Of a DNA stretch of 64,000 nucleotides, positions 42,795-52,345 are shown piece by piece (the stretch's first letter is position 1; the number at the start of each line of letters is the position of its first letter). The notes beneath the pieces were generated by a model. It was not told the origin of the DNA and ran no database searches. It was given only the letters and a program-made list of their open reading frames with translations. The position numbers and the translations under genes are program-made. Origin of the DNA: Pseudomonas schmalbachii (GTDB taxonomy: Bacteria > Pseudomonadota > Gammaproteobacteria > Pseudomonadales > Pseudomonadaceae); NCBI RefSeq assembly GCF_017589465.1, contig NZ_JAELYA010000012.1, forward strand, positions 62,001-126,000, given 5' to 3'.

Positions 42795-45743
42795 ATGAGC
42801 CTGCCCTCCCTGGCCGCGCTGCCGGCCACTCTCAAGCCCCTCGCCGAGCGCGCGGAGCAGAACTTCCAGAACGCCGTAGCCGATCTTCCCGCCGAGTTCC
42901 TGGCCCTGTTCGAGACCTGGCCCGACGAACGGCGCGCGCACTTCCTGCGCGTGACCGCCGGCAGCGACTTCGTCGCCGAGCAGGCCGTGCGCGATCCGCA
43001 GATGCTCCTGGAACTGGCCGCCGCCGGCGAACTGGAGCGGGGGCTGGCGCGCGGCGAACTGCGCGGCCAGCTGGAGCGCGAACTGGCCGATTGCGCGGAC
43101 GAAGACGAGCTGGCCCGCCGCCTGCGCCGCTTCCGCCGGCGCCAGCAGGTGCGCATCATCTGGCGCGACCTGACCCGCCAGGCCGATCTGGCCGAAACCT
43201 GCCGCGACCTCTCGGACCTCGCCGACACCTGCATCGACCTTGCCTATCAATGGCTGTACGTGCGCCATTGCCAGCAGTTCGGCACGCCGATGGGGCGCCG
43301 TTCGAACCTGCCGCAGCATCTGATCGTGCTCGGCATGGGCAAGCTCGGCGCCGGCGAGCTGAACCTGTCGTCGGACATCGACCTGATCTTCGGCTACCCG
43401 GAAGGCGGCGAGACCGAAGGCGCCAAGCGCTCGCTGGACAACCAGGAGTTCTTCACCCGGCTCGGCCAGAAGCTGATCAAGGCGCTCGACTCGATCACCG
43501 TCGACGGCTTCGTCTTCCGCGTCGACATGCGCCTGCGTCCTTATGGATCGAGCGGCCCGCTGGTGCACAGCTTCGCCGCGCTGGAGCAGTACTACCAGGA
43601 CCAGGGGCGCGACTGGGAACGCTACGCGATGATCAAGGCGCGGGTGGTCGGCGGCGACCAGGATGCCGGCCAGCGTCTGCTCGAACTGCTGCGGCCCTTC
43701 GTCTACCGGCGCTACCTGGACTTCTCCGCCATCGAGGCGCTGCGCAACATGAAGCAGCTGATCCAGCAGGAAGTGCGGCGCAAGGGCATGGCGGAGAACA
43801 TCAAGCTCGGCGCCGGCGGCATCCGCGAGGTGGAGTTCATCGCCCAGGCCTTCCAGCTGATCCACGGCGGGCGCGACCTCAGCCTGCAGCAGCGGCCGCT
43901 GCTGCGCGTGCTGGCGATCCTCGAAGGGCAGGGCTACCTGCCGCCGGCGGTGGTCGGCGAACTGCGCGAGGGCTACGAATTCCTCCGCTATGCCGAGCAT
44001 GCGCTGCAGGCCATTGCCGACCGGCAGACGCAGATGCTGCCGCAGGATGAAGTGGAGCGGGTCCGCGTCGCCTTCATCATGGGCTTCGCCAACTGGTCGG
44101 CCTTCCATGAGCGCATCAGCCACTGGCGCGAGCGCATCGACTGGCATTTCCGCCAGGTCATCGCCGACCCGGACGAGGATGGAAGCGGCGAGGCCGACGA
44201 CGGCTGCATCGGCGGCGAGTGGCTGCCTTTATGGGAAGAGGCGGTGGACGAGGAGTCGGCCTGCCGCCAACTGGCCGATGCCGGCTTCGCCAATCCGCAA
44301 CTGGCGTGGAAGCGCCTGACCGACCTGCGCAACGGCACCCAAGTGCGCGCCATGCAGCGTATCGGTCGCGAGCGGCTGGATGCCTTCATGCCGCGCCTGA
44401 TCAACATGATGGTCGAGCGCGGCCAGCCGGACCTGGTGCTGGAGCGCGTGCTGCCGCTGGTCGAGGCGGTGGCGCGGCGTTCGGCCTACCTGGTGCTGCT
44501 GACCGAGAACCCCGGCGCCCTGGAGCGTCTGCTGACCCTCTGCGCAGCCAGCCCGATGGTGGCCGAGCAGATCGCCAAATTCCCGATCCTGCTCGACGAG
44601 CTGCTCAACGAAGGCCGGCTGTTCCGCCCGCCGCAGGCGCCGGAGCTGGCCGCCGAGCTGCGCGAGCGGCTGGCGCGGATTCCCGAGGACGACCTGGAGC
44701 AGCAGATGGAGGCGCTGCGCCACTTCAAGCTGGCCCACGGCCTGCGTGTGGTGGCTTCGGAGATCGCCGGAACCCTGCCGCTGATGAAGGTCAGCGACTA
44801 CCTGACCTGGCTCGCCGAGGCGATCCTCGAACAGGTGCTGGCGCTGGCCTGGCGCCAACTGGTGCAGCGCCACGGTACGCCGCTGCGGGCCGATGGCACG
44901 CCGTGCGATCCGGATTTCATCATCGTCGGTTACGGCAAGGTCGGCGGCCTGGAACTCGGCCACGGCTCGGACCTCGACCTGGTGTTCATCCACGATGGCG
45001 ATCCGCAGTGCGAGACCGACGGCGCCAAGCCGATCGACGGGGCACAGTTCTTCACCCGCCTGGGCCAGCGCATCATTCATTTCCTCACCACGCAGACCAC
45101 TTCCGGCGCGCTCTACGAGGTGGACATGCGTCTGCGTCCGAGCGGCGCTTCGGGCCTGCTGGTCAGCTCGCTGAAGGCTTTCCTCGCCTACCAGCAGGGC
45201 GATGCCTGGACCTGGGAGCACCAGGCGCTGGTGCGCGCCCGCGTGCTGGCAGGCTGCAAGCGGGTGGCCGCGGCCTTCGAGGAAATCCGCGCGCAGGTGA
45301 TCGGCCAGCAGCGCGATCTCGCCGAGCTGCGCCGCGAAGTCAGCAAGATGCGCGCGAAGATGCGCGACAACCTCGGAACTGCATCGACTGCCGCCGGAAC
45401 TGCGCCGAACGCCTTCGAAGCCGCGTCCCCGTTCGATCTCAAGCAGGACGCCGGTGGTATCGTCGATATCGAATTTATGGTGCAATATGCGGCCCTGGCG
45501 TGGTCGTGGCAGTACCCTGATCTGCCGCACTTCACCGACAACATCCGCATCCTGGAAGCGTTGGAGCGGGCTGGCCTGATCGCCAGCGAGGATGTCCGTT
45601 TCCTGCAGGAGGCCTACAAGGCCTATCGCGCGGCCGCCCACCGCCTGGCATTGCAGAAGCAGCCGGGCGTCGTGAGCGGTGACCATTTCCATGACGAACG
45701 ACGCGGAGTGATGCGGATCTGGCGTGAGTTCGAACTCAGCTGA
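42795..45743 (+). CDS. glnE: Bifunctional glutamine synthetase adenylyltransferase/adenylyl-removing enzyme
   Basis: Adds AMP to, or removes it from, a tyrosine of glutamine synthetase according to PII and glutamine signals. 982 residues with two nucleotidyltransferase domains: the adenylyl-removing half with GMGKLGAGELNLSSDIDLIF (about 180) and the adenylylating half with GYGKVGGLELGHGSDLDLVF (about 712). The ATG at 42795 follows AGGATAG. Divergent from aceE. ilvE follows after 33 bases and may be co-transcribed. Functionally tied to gltBD in this window through glutamine/glutamate balance. Confidence 0.97.
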   Translation: MSLPSLAALPATLKPLAERAEQNFQNAVADLPAEFLALFETWPDERRAHFLRVTAGSDFVAEQAVRDPQMLLELAAAGELERGLARGELRGQLERELADCADEDELARRLRRFRRRQQVRIIWRDLTRQADLAETCRDLSDLADTCIDLAYQWLYVRHCQQFGTPMGRRSNLPQHLIVLGMGKLGAGELNLSSDIDLIFGYPEGGETEGAKRSLDNQEFFTRLGQKLIKALDSITVDGFVFRVDMRLRPYGSSGPLVHSFAALEQYYQDQGRDWERYAMIKARVVGGDQDAGQRLLELLRPFVYRRYLDFSAIEALRNMKQLIQQEVRRKGMAENIKLGAGGIREVEFIAQAFQLIHGGRDLSLQQRPLLRVLAILEGQGYLPPAVVGELREGYEFLRYAEHALQAIADRQTQMLPQDEVERVRVAFIMGFANWSAFHERISHWRERIDWHFRQVIADPDEDGSGEADDGCIGGEWLPLWEEAVDEESACRQLADAGFANPQLAWKRLTDLRNGTQVRAMQRIGRERLDAFMPRLINMMVERGQPDLVLERVLPLVEAVARRSAYLVLLTENPGALERLLTLCAASPMVAEQIAKFPILLDELLNEGRLFRPPQAPELAAELRERLARIPEDDLEQQMEALRHFKLAHGLRVVASEIAGTLPLMKVSDYLTWLAEAILEQVLALAWRQLVQRHGTPLRADGTPCDPDFIIVGYGKVGGLELGHGSDLDLVFIHDGDPQCETDGAKPIDGAQFFTRLGQRIIHFLTTQTTSGALYEVDMRLRPSGASGLLVSSLKAFLAYQQGDAWTWEHQALVRARVLAGCKRVAAAFEEIRAQVIGQQRDLAELRREVSKMRAKMRDNLGTASTAAGTAPNAFEAASPFDLKQDAGGIVDIEFMVQYAALAWSWQYPDLPHFTDNIRILEALERAGLIASEDVRFLQEAYKAYRAAAHRLALQKQPGVVSGDHFHDERRGVMRIWREFELS

Positions 45744-45776
45744 TCCGGTTTCAAACTATTTGAGGAGCTGGCAAGT

Positions 45777-46700
45777 ATGTCGATGGCCGATCGTGATGGC
45801 GTGATCTGGTATGACGGCGAACTGGTGCAGTGGCGCGACGCGACCACCCATGTACTGACCCACACCCTGCATTACGGGATGGGCGTATTCGAAGGCGTGC
45901 GTGCCTACGACACTCCCCAGGGCACGGCGATCTTCCGCCTGCAGGCGCACACCGACCGCCTGTTCGATTCCGCGCACATCATGAACATGAAGATCCCGTA
46001 CACCAAGGACGAGATCAACGAAGCCACCCGCGCCGCCGTTCGCGAGAACAACCTGGAAAGCGCCTACATCCGCCCGATGGTGTTCTACGGAAGCGAAGGC
46101 ATGGGCCTGCGCGCCACCGGCCTGAAGGTCCACGTGATCGTCGCCGCCTGGAACTGGGGCGCGTACATGGGCGAGGAAGCGCTGCAGCAGGGCATCAAGG
46201 TCCGCACCAGCTCCTTCACCCGCCACCACGTGAACATCTCGATGACCCGCGCCAAGTCCAACGGCGCCTACATCAACTCGATGCTGGCCCTGCAGGAAGC
46301 CATTTCCGGCGGCGCCGACGAAGCCATGATGCTCGACCCGGAAGGCTACGTGGCCGAAGGCTCCGGCGAGAACATCTTCATCATCAAGGATGGCGTGATC
46401 TACACCCCGGAAGTCACTGCCTGCCTCAACGGCATCACCCGCAACACCGTGCTGGTGCTGGCCAACGAGCTGGGCGTCAAGGTGGTCGAGAAGCGCATCA
46501 CCCGTGACGAGGTGTACATCGCCGACGAAGCCTTCTTCACCGGCACTGCCGCCGAAGTCACCCCGATCCGCGAAGTCGACGGCCGCCAGATCGGCGCCGG
46601 CCGCCGTGGCCCGGTGACCGAGAAGCTGCAGAAGGCCTACTTCGACCTGGTGTCTGGCAAGTCCAGCAGCCATCCCGAGTGGCGTACCCTGGTCAAGTAA
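45777..46700 (+). CDS. ilvE: Branched-chain amino acid aminotransferase
   Basis: Fold-IV PLP enzyme, final step of Leu, Ile and Val synthesis. 307 residues. PLP-binding Lys160 is in MTRAKSNGAYINSMLA. HYGMGVFEGVRAY near residue 36 and EGSGENIF near 196 are family marks. GAGGAG precedes the ATG at 45777 (a second ATG two codons later is possible). A family A hairpin separates it from waaF. Confidence 0.96.
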   Translation: MSMADRDGVIWYDGELVQWRDATTHVLTHTLHYGMGVFEGVRAYDTPQGTAIFRLQAHTDRLFDSAHIMNMKIPYTKDEINEATRAAVRENNLESAYIRPMVFYGSEGMGLRATGLKVHVIVAAWNWGAYMGEEALQQGIKVRTSSFTRHHVNISMTRAKSNGAYINSMLALQEAISGGADEAMMLDPEGYVAEGSGENIFIIKDGVIYTPEVTACLNGITRNTVLVLANELGVKVVEKRITRDEVYIADEAFFTGTAAEVTPIREVDGRQIGAGRRGPVTEKLQKAYFDLVSGKSSSHPEWRTLVK

Positions 46701-46703
46701 GGG

Positions 46704-46800
46704 GTAGGTTGGGCTGAGCGCAGCGAAGCCCAACGATATATGGCGGCGCGGCTGCCGCCCATCGTTGGGCTTCGTCGCTGCGCTCCTCAACCCAACCTAC
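46704..46800. repeat. Dispersed intergenic hairpin repeat, family A (copy 3)
   Basis: GTAGGTTGGGCTGAGCGCAG at the left end pairs with the right arm ending AACCCAACCTAC, with inner arms GAAGCCCAACGAT and ATCGTTGGGCTTC. It starts 4 bases after the ilvE stop and ends 11 bases before the waaF ATG, so it occupies the whole spacer. Confidence 0.75.
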
Positions 46801-46810
46801 ATCGAGCGTT

Positions 46811-47851
46811 ATGAATATCCTGATTATCGGTCCCTCCTGGGTCGGCGACATGGTAATGGCGCAGACGCTGTTCCATTGCCTGAAGCAGCGCCATCCGGGT
46901 TGCGAAATCGACGTGCTGGCGCCCGAATGGAGCCGGCCGATCCTCGAACGCATGCCGGAAGTCCGCCAGGCCCTGAGCTTCCCGCTCGGCCACGGCGTGC
47001 TGGATATCGCCGCGCGGCGGCGCATCGGCAAGTCGCTGGCGGGCCAGTACGACCAGGCGATCCTCCTGCCCAATTCGCTGAAATCGGCGCTGGTGCCGTA
47101 TTTCGCGCGGATTCCCAAGCGCACCGGCTGGAAAGGCGAGATGCGCTACGGCCTGCTCAACGACATCCGCAAGCTCGACAAGCAGCATTACCCGCTGATG
47201 ATCGAGCGCTTCATGGCGCTGGCCTACGAGTCGGGCACCGAACTGACCAAGCCCTATCCGCAGCCGCGCCTGCGCATCGATCCGCAGAGCCGCGACGCCG
47301 CGCTGGCCAAGTTCGGCCTGGCGCTGGACCGGCCGGTGCTGGCGCTGTGCCCGGGCGCCGAGTTCGGCGAGGCCAAGCGCTGGCCGGCGGAGTACTACGC
47401 GCAGGTCGCCGAGGCGAAGATCCGCAACGGCTGGCAGGTGTGGATCTTCGGCTCGAAGAACGACCACCCCGGCGGCGAGGATATTCGTGCGCGCCTGATT
47501 CCCGGCCTGCGCGAAGAGTCGGTGAACCTCGCCGGCGAAACCGCACTGGCCGAGGCCATCGACCTGATGTCCTGCGCCAGCGCCGTGGTCACCAACGATT
47601 CCGGCCTGATGCACGTGGCCGCGGCGCTCAACCGCCCGTTGGTGGCGGTGTACGGTTCCACTTCGCCGCAGTTCACCCCGCCGCTGGCCGACCAGGTGGA
47701 AATCGTCCGCCTCGGCCTGGAGTGCAGCCCGTGCTTCGACCGCGTGTGCCGCTTCGGCCACTACAACTGCCTGCGCGAGTTGAAGCCTGCTCCGGTGCTC
47801 GAAGCCCTCGGCCGGCTGGTGGCCGATCCGGTCGATCTGGACGAGCTCTAG
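46811..47851 (+). CDS. waaF: LPS heptosyltransferase II
   Basis: GT9 enzyme that adds the second L-glycero-D-manno-heptose to the inner core, at the cytoplasmic face of the inner membrane. 346 residues; MNILIIGPSWVGDMVMAQTL is the WaaF N-terminus. The C-terminal ADP-heptose site shows GEAKRWPAEYYAQ and TNDSGLMHVAAALNRP. First gene of the core cluster; waaC starts one base after its stop. The upstream spacer is a hairpin repeat, so its promoter may lie inside or before ilvE. Confidence 0.97.
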   Translation: MNILIIGPSWVGDMVMAQTLFHCLKQRHPGCEIDVLAPEWSRPILERMPEVRQALSFPLGHGVLDIAARRRIGKSLAGQYDQAILLPNSLKSALVPYFARIPKRTGWKGEMRYGLLNDIRKLDKQHYPLMIERFMALAYESGTELTKPYPQPRLRIDPQSRDAALAKFGLALDRPVLALCPGAEFGEAKRWPAEYYAQVAEAKIRNGWQVWIFGSKNDHPGGEDIRARLIPGLREESVNLAGETALAEAIDLMSCASAVVTNDSGLMHVAAALNRPLVAVYGSTSPQFTPPLADQVEIVRLGLECSPCFDRVCRFGHYNCLRELKPAPVLEALGRLVADPVDLDEL

Positions 47852-47852
47852 C

Positions 47853-48923
47853 ATGCGGGTCCTGCTGATCAAGACGTCGTCCCTGGGCGACGTCATCCAT
47901 ACCTTGCCCGCGCTGACCGACGCCGCCCGTGCCATTCCCGGCATCCAGTTCGACTGGGTGGTGGAGGAAGGCTTCGCCGAGATTCCGGCCTGGCATCCGG
48001 CGGTGGCGCAGGTCATTCCGGTGGCGATCCGCCGCTGGCGCAAGAATCTCTGGCAGACCATCAGGAGCGGCGAATGGAGCCGCTTCAAGAAGCGCCTGCG
48101 CGAGGTCGACTACGACCTGGTGATCGACGCCCAGGGCCTGTTCAAGAGCGCCTGGCTGACCCGCTACGCGAAGCGCCGCACGCCGGTCGCCGGGCTGGAT
48201 AAACAGTCGGCGCGCGAGCCGGTTTCCAGCCGCTTCTACGATCGTCCCTATCCGGTGGCCTGGGGACAGCACGCGGTCGAACGCGTGCGTCAGTTGTTCG
48301 CCCAGGCGCTGGACTACCCGCTGCCGAAAGGCGTCGGCGACTATGGGCTGGATCGCGCCCTCCTGCTCGATGAGGGCACCGCGGGGCCGTACCTGGTGTT
48401 CCTGCACGGCACCACCTGGGTCACCAAGCACTGGCCCGAGGCGTACTGGCGCGAACTCGCCGAGCGCATGGGCGAGCGCGGCTGGTCGGTGCGCCTGCCG
48501 TGGGGCAACGCTGCCGAGCGCGAGCGTGCCGAGCGCGTGGCGCAAGGCTTGGAAAACGTCTCGGTGCTCCCCAAGTTATCCCTGGCAGGCATGGCCAAGG
48601 TGCTGGCCGGCGCTTCCGCCTGCGTAGCGGTGGACACCGGTCTTGGCCATCTGGCCGCCGCGCTGGACGTGCCGACGCTGTCGCTGTTCGGCCCGACCAA
48701 TCCCGGCCTGACCGGCGCCTACGGTCGCTCCCAGGTACACCTGGCCAGCGACTGGCCGTGCGCGCCGTGCCTGCTGAAATCCTGCACCTACCAGCCGACG
48801 GACGAAGACCGCCGCCAGTTCGACCTGCGCGAGGAACAGCCTCTATGCTTCACCCGGCTGAATCCGCAGCGCGTGTCGACCCAACTGGAAGCCCTGCTGC
48901 TGGCTCCGGAGACGCTTCGATGA
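47853..48923 (+). CDS. waaC: LPS heptosyltransferase I
   Basis: GT9 enzyme that adds the first heptose to Kdo2-lipid A. 356 residues. The N-terminus MRVLLIKTSSLGDVIHTLPA and the C-terminal VDTGLGHLAAALDVP are typical of WaaC. The donor ADP-heptose depends on HldE, encoded at the end of the window. The stop overlaps the waaG start (ATGA). Confidence 0.97.
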   Translation: MRVLLIKTSSLGDVIHTLPALTDAARAIPGIQFDWVVEEGFAEIPAWHPAVAQVIPVAIRRWRKNLWQTIRSGEWSRFKKRLREVDYDLVIDAQGLFKSAWLTRYAKRRTPVAGLDKQSAREPVSSRFYDRPYPVAWGQHAVERVRQLFAQALDYPLPKGVGDYGLDRALLLDEGTAGPYLVFLHGTTWVTKHWPEAYWRELAERMGERGWSVRLPWGNAAERERAERVAQGLENVSVLPKLSLAGMAKVLAGASACVAVDTGLGHLAAALDVPTLSLFGPTNPGLTGAYGRSQVHLASDWPCAPCLLKSCTYQPTDEDRRQFDLREEQPLCFTRLNPQRVSTQLEALLLAPETLR

Positions 48924-50041
48924 CCCTGGCTTTCATCCTCTACAAGTACTTCCCGTTCGGCGGGCTGCAACGCGACTTCATGCGCATCGCGCTGGAGTGC
49001 CAGCGCCGCGGACACTCGATCCGCGTCTATACGCTGATCTGGGAAGGCGACGTGCCGCCGGGCTTCGAAGTGCTGGTGGCGCCGGTCAAGGCGCTGTTCA
49101 ATCACCGCCGCAACGAGAAATTCACCGCCTGGGTCGCCTCCGACCTGGCGAAGCGCCCGGTGCAACGGGTGATCGGCTTCAACAAGATGCCGGGGCTGGA
49201 CGTCTACTACGCCGCCGACCCGTGCTTCGAGGACAAGGCGCAGACCCTGCGCAATCCGCTGTATCGCCAGTGGGGACGCTATCGCCACTTCTCGTCCTAC
49301 GAGCGCGCCGTGTTCGACCCGCAGTCGAAGACCGAGATCCTGATGATCTCCGAGGTGCAGCAGCCGCTGTTCGTCAAGCATTACGCCACCCCGGCGCAGC
49401 GCTTCCACCTGCTGCCGCCGGGCATCGCCCAGGACCGCCGCGCGCCGCCGAATGCCGCGGAGGTCCGCGCCGACTTCCGCCGCGAATTCAAGCTCGCCGA
49501 CGATGACCTGCTGCTGGTGCAGATCGGCTCCGGCTTCAAGACCAAGGGCCTGGACCGCAGCCTGAAGGCCGTCGCCGCGCTGCCGCGCAAGCTGCGCAAA
49601 CGCACGCGGCTGATCGTCATCGGCCAGGACGATCCCAAGCCGTTCCTGCTGCAGGTGAAGACGCTGGGCATCTCCGACAACGTGCAGATCCTCAAGGGGC
49701 GCAGCGACATCCCGCGCTTCCTGCTCGGCGCCGACCTGCTGATCCACCCGGCCTACAACGAGAACACCGGCACCGTGCTGCTGGAGGCGCTGGTCGCCGG
49801 CCTGCCGGTGCTGGTCACCGATGTCTGCGGCTACGCCCACTACATCGCCGAGGCCGACGCCGGCCGCGTGGTGCCGACGCCGTTCGAGCAGGACACCCTG
49901 AACGCCATGCTGGTGCAGATGCTCGAAGACGACGCGGCGCGCGCCGCCTGGTCGCGCAACGGGCTGGCCTTCGCCGACAGCGCCGACCTGTATTCCATGC
50001 CGCAGCACGCGGCGGACGTGATCCTGCAGGAGCGCCCGTGA
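48920..50041 (+). CDS. waaG: LPS core glycosyltransferase WaaG (GT4)
   Basis: GT4 transferase of 373 residues adding the first outer-core hexose to heptose II (glucosyltransferase in E. coli, a galactosamine transferase in P. aeruginosa). Landmarks are the N-terminal YFPFGGLQRDFMRIA (acceptor side), GSGFKTKGLDRSLKAVAAL (phosphate-binding region, about 197) and the E-x7-E region PAYNENTGTVLLEALVAGLP (about 280). The ATG at 48920 overlaps the waaC stop. The open frame further upstream is inside waaC and not used. Confidence 0.95.
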   Translation: MTLAFILYKYFPFGGLQRDFMRIALECQRRGHSIRVYTLIWEGDVPPGFEVLVAPVKALFNHRRNEKFTAWVASDLAKRPVQRVIGFNKMPGLDVYYAADPCFEDKAQTLRNPLYRQWGRYRHFSSYERAVFDPQSKTEILMISEVQQPLFVKHYATPAQRFHLLPPGIAQDRRAPPNAAEVRADFRREFKLADDDLLLVQIGSGFKTKGLDRSLKAVAALPRKLRKRTRLIVIGQDDPKPFLLQVKTLGISDNVQILKGRSDIPRFLLGADLLIHPAYNENTGTVLLEALVAGLPVLVTDVCGYAHYIAEADAGRVVPTPFEQDTLNAMLVQMLEDDAARAAWSRNGLAFADSADLYSMPQHAADVILQERP

Positions 50042-50859
50042 AGCTGGAGCTGCACGAACCCTTCAAGACCCTCTGGGCCGGCAAGGACCCCTTCGTCGAG
50101 GTCGAGCGCCTGCAGGGCAAGGTCTACCGCGAACTGGAAGGCCGCCGCACCCTGCGCACCGAGGTCGACGGACGCGGTTACTTCGTCAAGATCCATCGCG
50201 GCATCGGCTGGGGCGAAATCATCAAGAACCTGACCACCGCCAAGCTCCCGGTGCTTGGCGCGGGGCAGGAGATGCGCGCCCTGCAGCGCCTGCACCAGAT
50301 TGCGGTGCCGAGCATGACCGCCGTGGCCTACGGCGAGCGCGGCATCGATCCGGCGCACCAGCACTCGTTCATTATCACCGAGGAACTGGCGCCGACCACC
50401 GACCTGGAAGTCTTCACCCAGAACTGGCGCCAGCAGCCTCCGCCGCCGCGCCTGAAGTGGGCGCTGATCGATGAGGTGGCGACCATGGCCGGCAACATGC
50501 ACCGCGCCGGGGTCAATCACCGCGACTGCTACATCTGTCATTTCCTGGTGCATACCGAGCGGCCGGTGACGGCCGATGACTTCCGTCTGTCGCTGATCGA
50601 CCTGCACCGCGCGCAGGTCCGCGATCACACGCCGACGCGCTGGCGCAACAAGGATCTCGCCGGGCTGTACTTCTCCGTCCTGGATATCGGTCTGACGCAG
50701 CGCGACAAGCTGCGCTTCCTCAAGGCCTATTTCACCGCGGCCGAGGGCAAGTGGTCGCTGCGCGCGATCCTGCGCGACGAGGCGAAGCTGCTGCAGTGGC
50801 TGGAGCGGAGGGCAGCGAAGCTGTACGACCGCAAGCAGCGCTACGGGGGGCGGCTCTGA
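50038..50859 (+). CDS. waaP: LPS heptose I kinase WaaP
   Basis: Kinase-fold enzyme that phosphorylates O-4 of heptose I; essential in P. aeruginosa (established). 273 residues. Catalytic loop HRDCYICHFLV (His161, Asp163) and the DFG-equivalent in LIDLHRAQVRDHTP. The start is a GTG at 50038 overlapping the waaG stop (GTGA). The following gene starts at the final A of its stop codon. First of four consecutive kinase-fold genes. Confidence 0.95.
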   Translation: MKLELHEPFKTLWAGKDPFVEVERLQGKVYRELEGRRTLRTEVDGRGYFVKIHRGIGWGEIIKNLTTAKLPVLGAGQEMRALQRLHQIAVPSMTAVAYGERGIDPAHQHSFIITEELAPTTDLEVFTQNWRQQPPPPRLKWALIDEVATMAGNMHRAGVNHRDCYICHFLVHTERPVTADDFRLSLIDLHRAQVRDHTPTRWRNKDLAGLYFSVLDIGLTQRDKLRFLKAYFTAAEGKWSLRAILRDEAKLLQWLERRAAKLYDRKQRYGGRL

Positions 50860-51593
50860 TGGCGGGTTGGACTCTCGAAGCCGACTACCAGCACCTCGCC
50901 ACCGATTTCGGCAGCCTGGATGCGGTATTCGCTCTCGAAGGCGAGCAACTGACCCACGACCCGCTGTCGGAGGTGGTCCGCGTGGAGCGTGGCGGCGTGC
51001 GCTACTACGTCAAGCGCTACCGCAGCGCCGGCAAGGTCTACCATCGCTACCTGCCGCGTCCGCGGATCAAGGCCGAGTGGCAGAACCTCAAGCAGTTCGC
51101 CAAGTGGGGCATTCCCACCGCCGAGGTGGTGGCCTGGGGGCTGGAGCGCAGGCATGGAGCTTTCGTTCGTGGCGCCATGATCACCCGCGAACTGCCCGGC
51201 ACCCGGGATCTGGCGCTGCTGGCCCGCGACAACGACTCGCGCCTGCGCGACCGCGCCTGGGTCGACCATGTCAGTCGCCAGCTCGCCGCGCATACGCGAA
51301 CGCTGCATGATCACCACTTTGCCCACAACGACCTGAAGTGGCGCAACCTGCTGGTGGACCCGCAGGGCACGGTGTATTTCATCGACTGCCCGAGCGGCAG
51401 TTACTGGGGCGGCTTCATGCTGCGCTACCGCATCACCAAGGACCTGGCCTGCCTGGACAAGGTCGCCAAGTATCATCTTTCCAATACCCAGCGGCTGCGC
51501 TTTTATCTGCAGTACCGCCGGCGCGAGCGGCTGAACGCTGCGGACAAGAAGCGCGTTCGCCACATCGCCCGTTTCTTCGAGGGGCGCGAGTGA
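50859..51593 (+). CDS. wapP: LPS core kinase-fold protein (WapP-like)
   Basis: 244 residues of the WaaP/Kdo kinase superfamily. The catalytic loop is HNDLKWRNLLVD (His156, Asp158, with Asn at 163) and the metal-binding Asp follows in VYFIDCPSG, so activity is expected. In P. aeruginosa the corresponding gene (PA5008) is called wapP and is a candidate heptose II kinase; the assignment rests on gene order. The ATG at 50859 is in a TGATG overlap with waaP. Confidence 0.85.
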   Translation: MAGWTLEADYQHLATDFGSLDAVFALEGEQLTHDPLSEVVRVERGGVRYYVKRYRSAGKVYHRYLPRPRIKAEWQNLKQFAKWGIPTAEVVAWGLERRHGAFVRGAMITRELPGTRDLALLARDNDSRLRDRAWVDHVSRQLAAHTRTLHDHHFAHNDLKWRNLLVDPQGTVYFIDCPSGSYWGGFMLRYRITKDLACLDKVAKYHLSNTQRLRFYLQYRRRERLNAADKKRVRHIARFFEGRE

Positions 51594-52345
51594 AGGATTT
51601 CATCGCCAATACCGATCAGGAACTGCTCGAACGCCACAAGCTGGCTGACTTCGATGCGCTGTGGGGACTGGACCTGCAAGCCGTGGACGAACCGAACAAG
51701 GAGCGCGGCGGCTGGAGCAGCGTCCATCGCCTGGAACTGGACGGCAACGTCTACTACCTGAAGCGGCAGAGCAACCATCTGACCCGCAGTCTGCTGCGCC
51801 CCCTCGGCGAGCCGACCTTCGCCCGTGAGTTCCGCAACATCCAGCGTTATCGGCAACTGGATATCCCGGCGTTGGATGCGGTGTTCTTCGGCCAGCGCGA
51901 GGTCGGTGGAGAGCGCCGCGCCATCCTGTTGACCCGCGCGCTGGAAGGCTGGCGCCCGCTGGATTCCTGGCTGAAAGACTGGTCGAGCCTCGGCGCCGAG
52001 CGCCGCCAGGCGATCCTGCGAGCCTGCGGCATGCTGGCCCGCCGCCTGCACGAGGCTGGGCAGATGCATGGCTGCTTCTATCCCAAGCACATCTTCCTGC
52101 GGGAGGCGGGCGAGGAATTCGAGTCCCGCCTGATCGACCTGGAGAAAACCCGCCCGTTGCTGCTCGGCACCCGTGACCGGGTCAAGGACCTGGAGCCGCT
52201 GCTGCGCCGGGCTCCGGACTGGAGTGAGGCGGATGTGCGCCAGCTGCTTTCCGCCTATCTGGGCAGTTCGGTCAGCGGCCTCGATGTCGATGGCTGGTAC
52301 CAGCGCCTGACCGCGCGCCGCCGTCGCAAGGAGGCGCGCGCGTGA
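51590..52345 (+). CDS. wapQ: LPS core kinase-fold protein (WapQ/InaA-like), degenerate catalytic loop
   Basis: 251 residues of the same kinase superfamily, closest in look to InaA-type proteins. The catalytic-loop position reads MHGCFYPKHIFLRE, with Cys where the catalytic Asp would be, while the later LIDLEKTRPL keeps the metal-binding Asp. It may be a weak kinase, a pseudokinase or use different chemistry. The start is GTG at 51590 (GTGA overlap). Corresponds to PA5007 (wapQ) by order; reported as one of the core phosphorylation genes. Confidence 0.82.
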   Translation: MKDFIANTDQELLERHKLADFDALWGLDLQAVDEPNKERGGWSSVHRLELDGNVYYLKRQSNHLTRSLLRPLGEPTFAREFRNIQRYRQLDIPALDAVFFGQREVGGERRAILLTRALEGWRPLDSWLKDWSSLGAERRQAILRACGMLARRLHEAGQMHGCFYPKHIFLREAGEEFESRLIDLEKTRPLLLGTRDRVKDLEPLLRRAPDWSEADVRQLLSAYLGSSVSGLDVDGWYQRLTARRRRKEARA

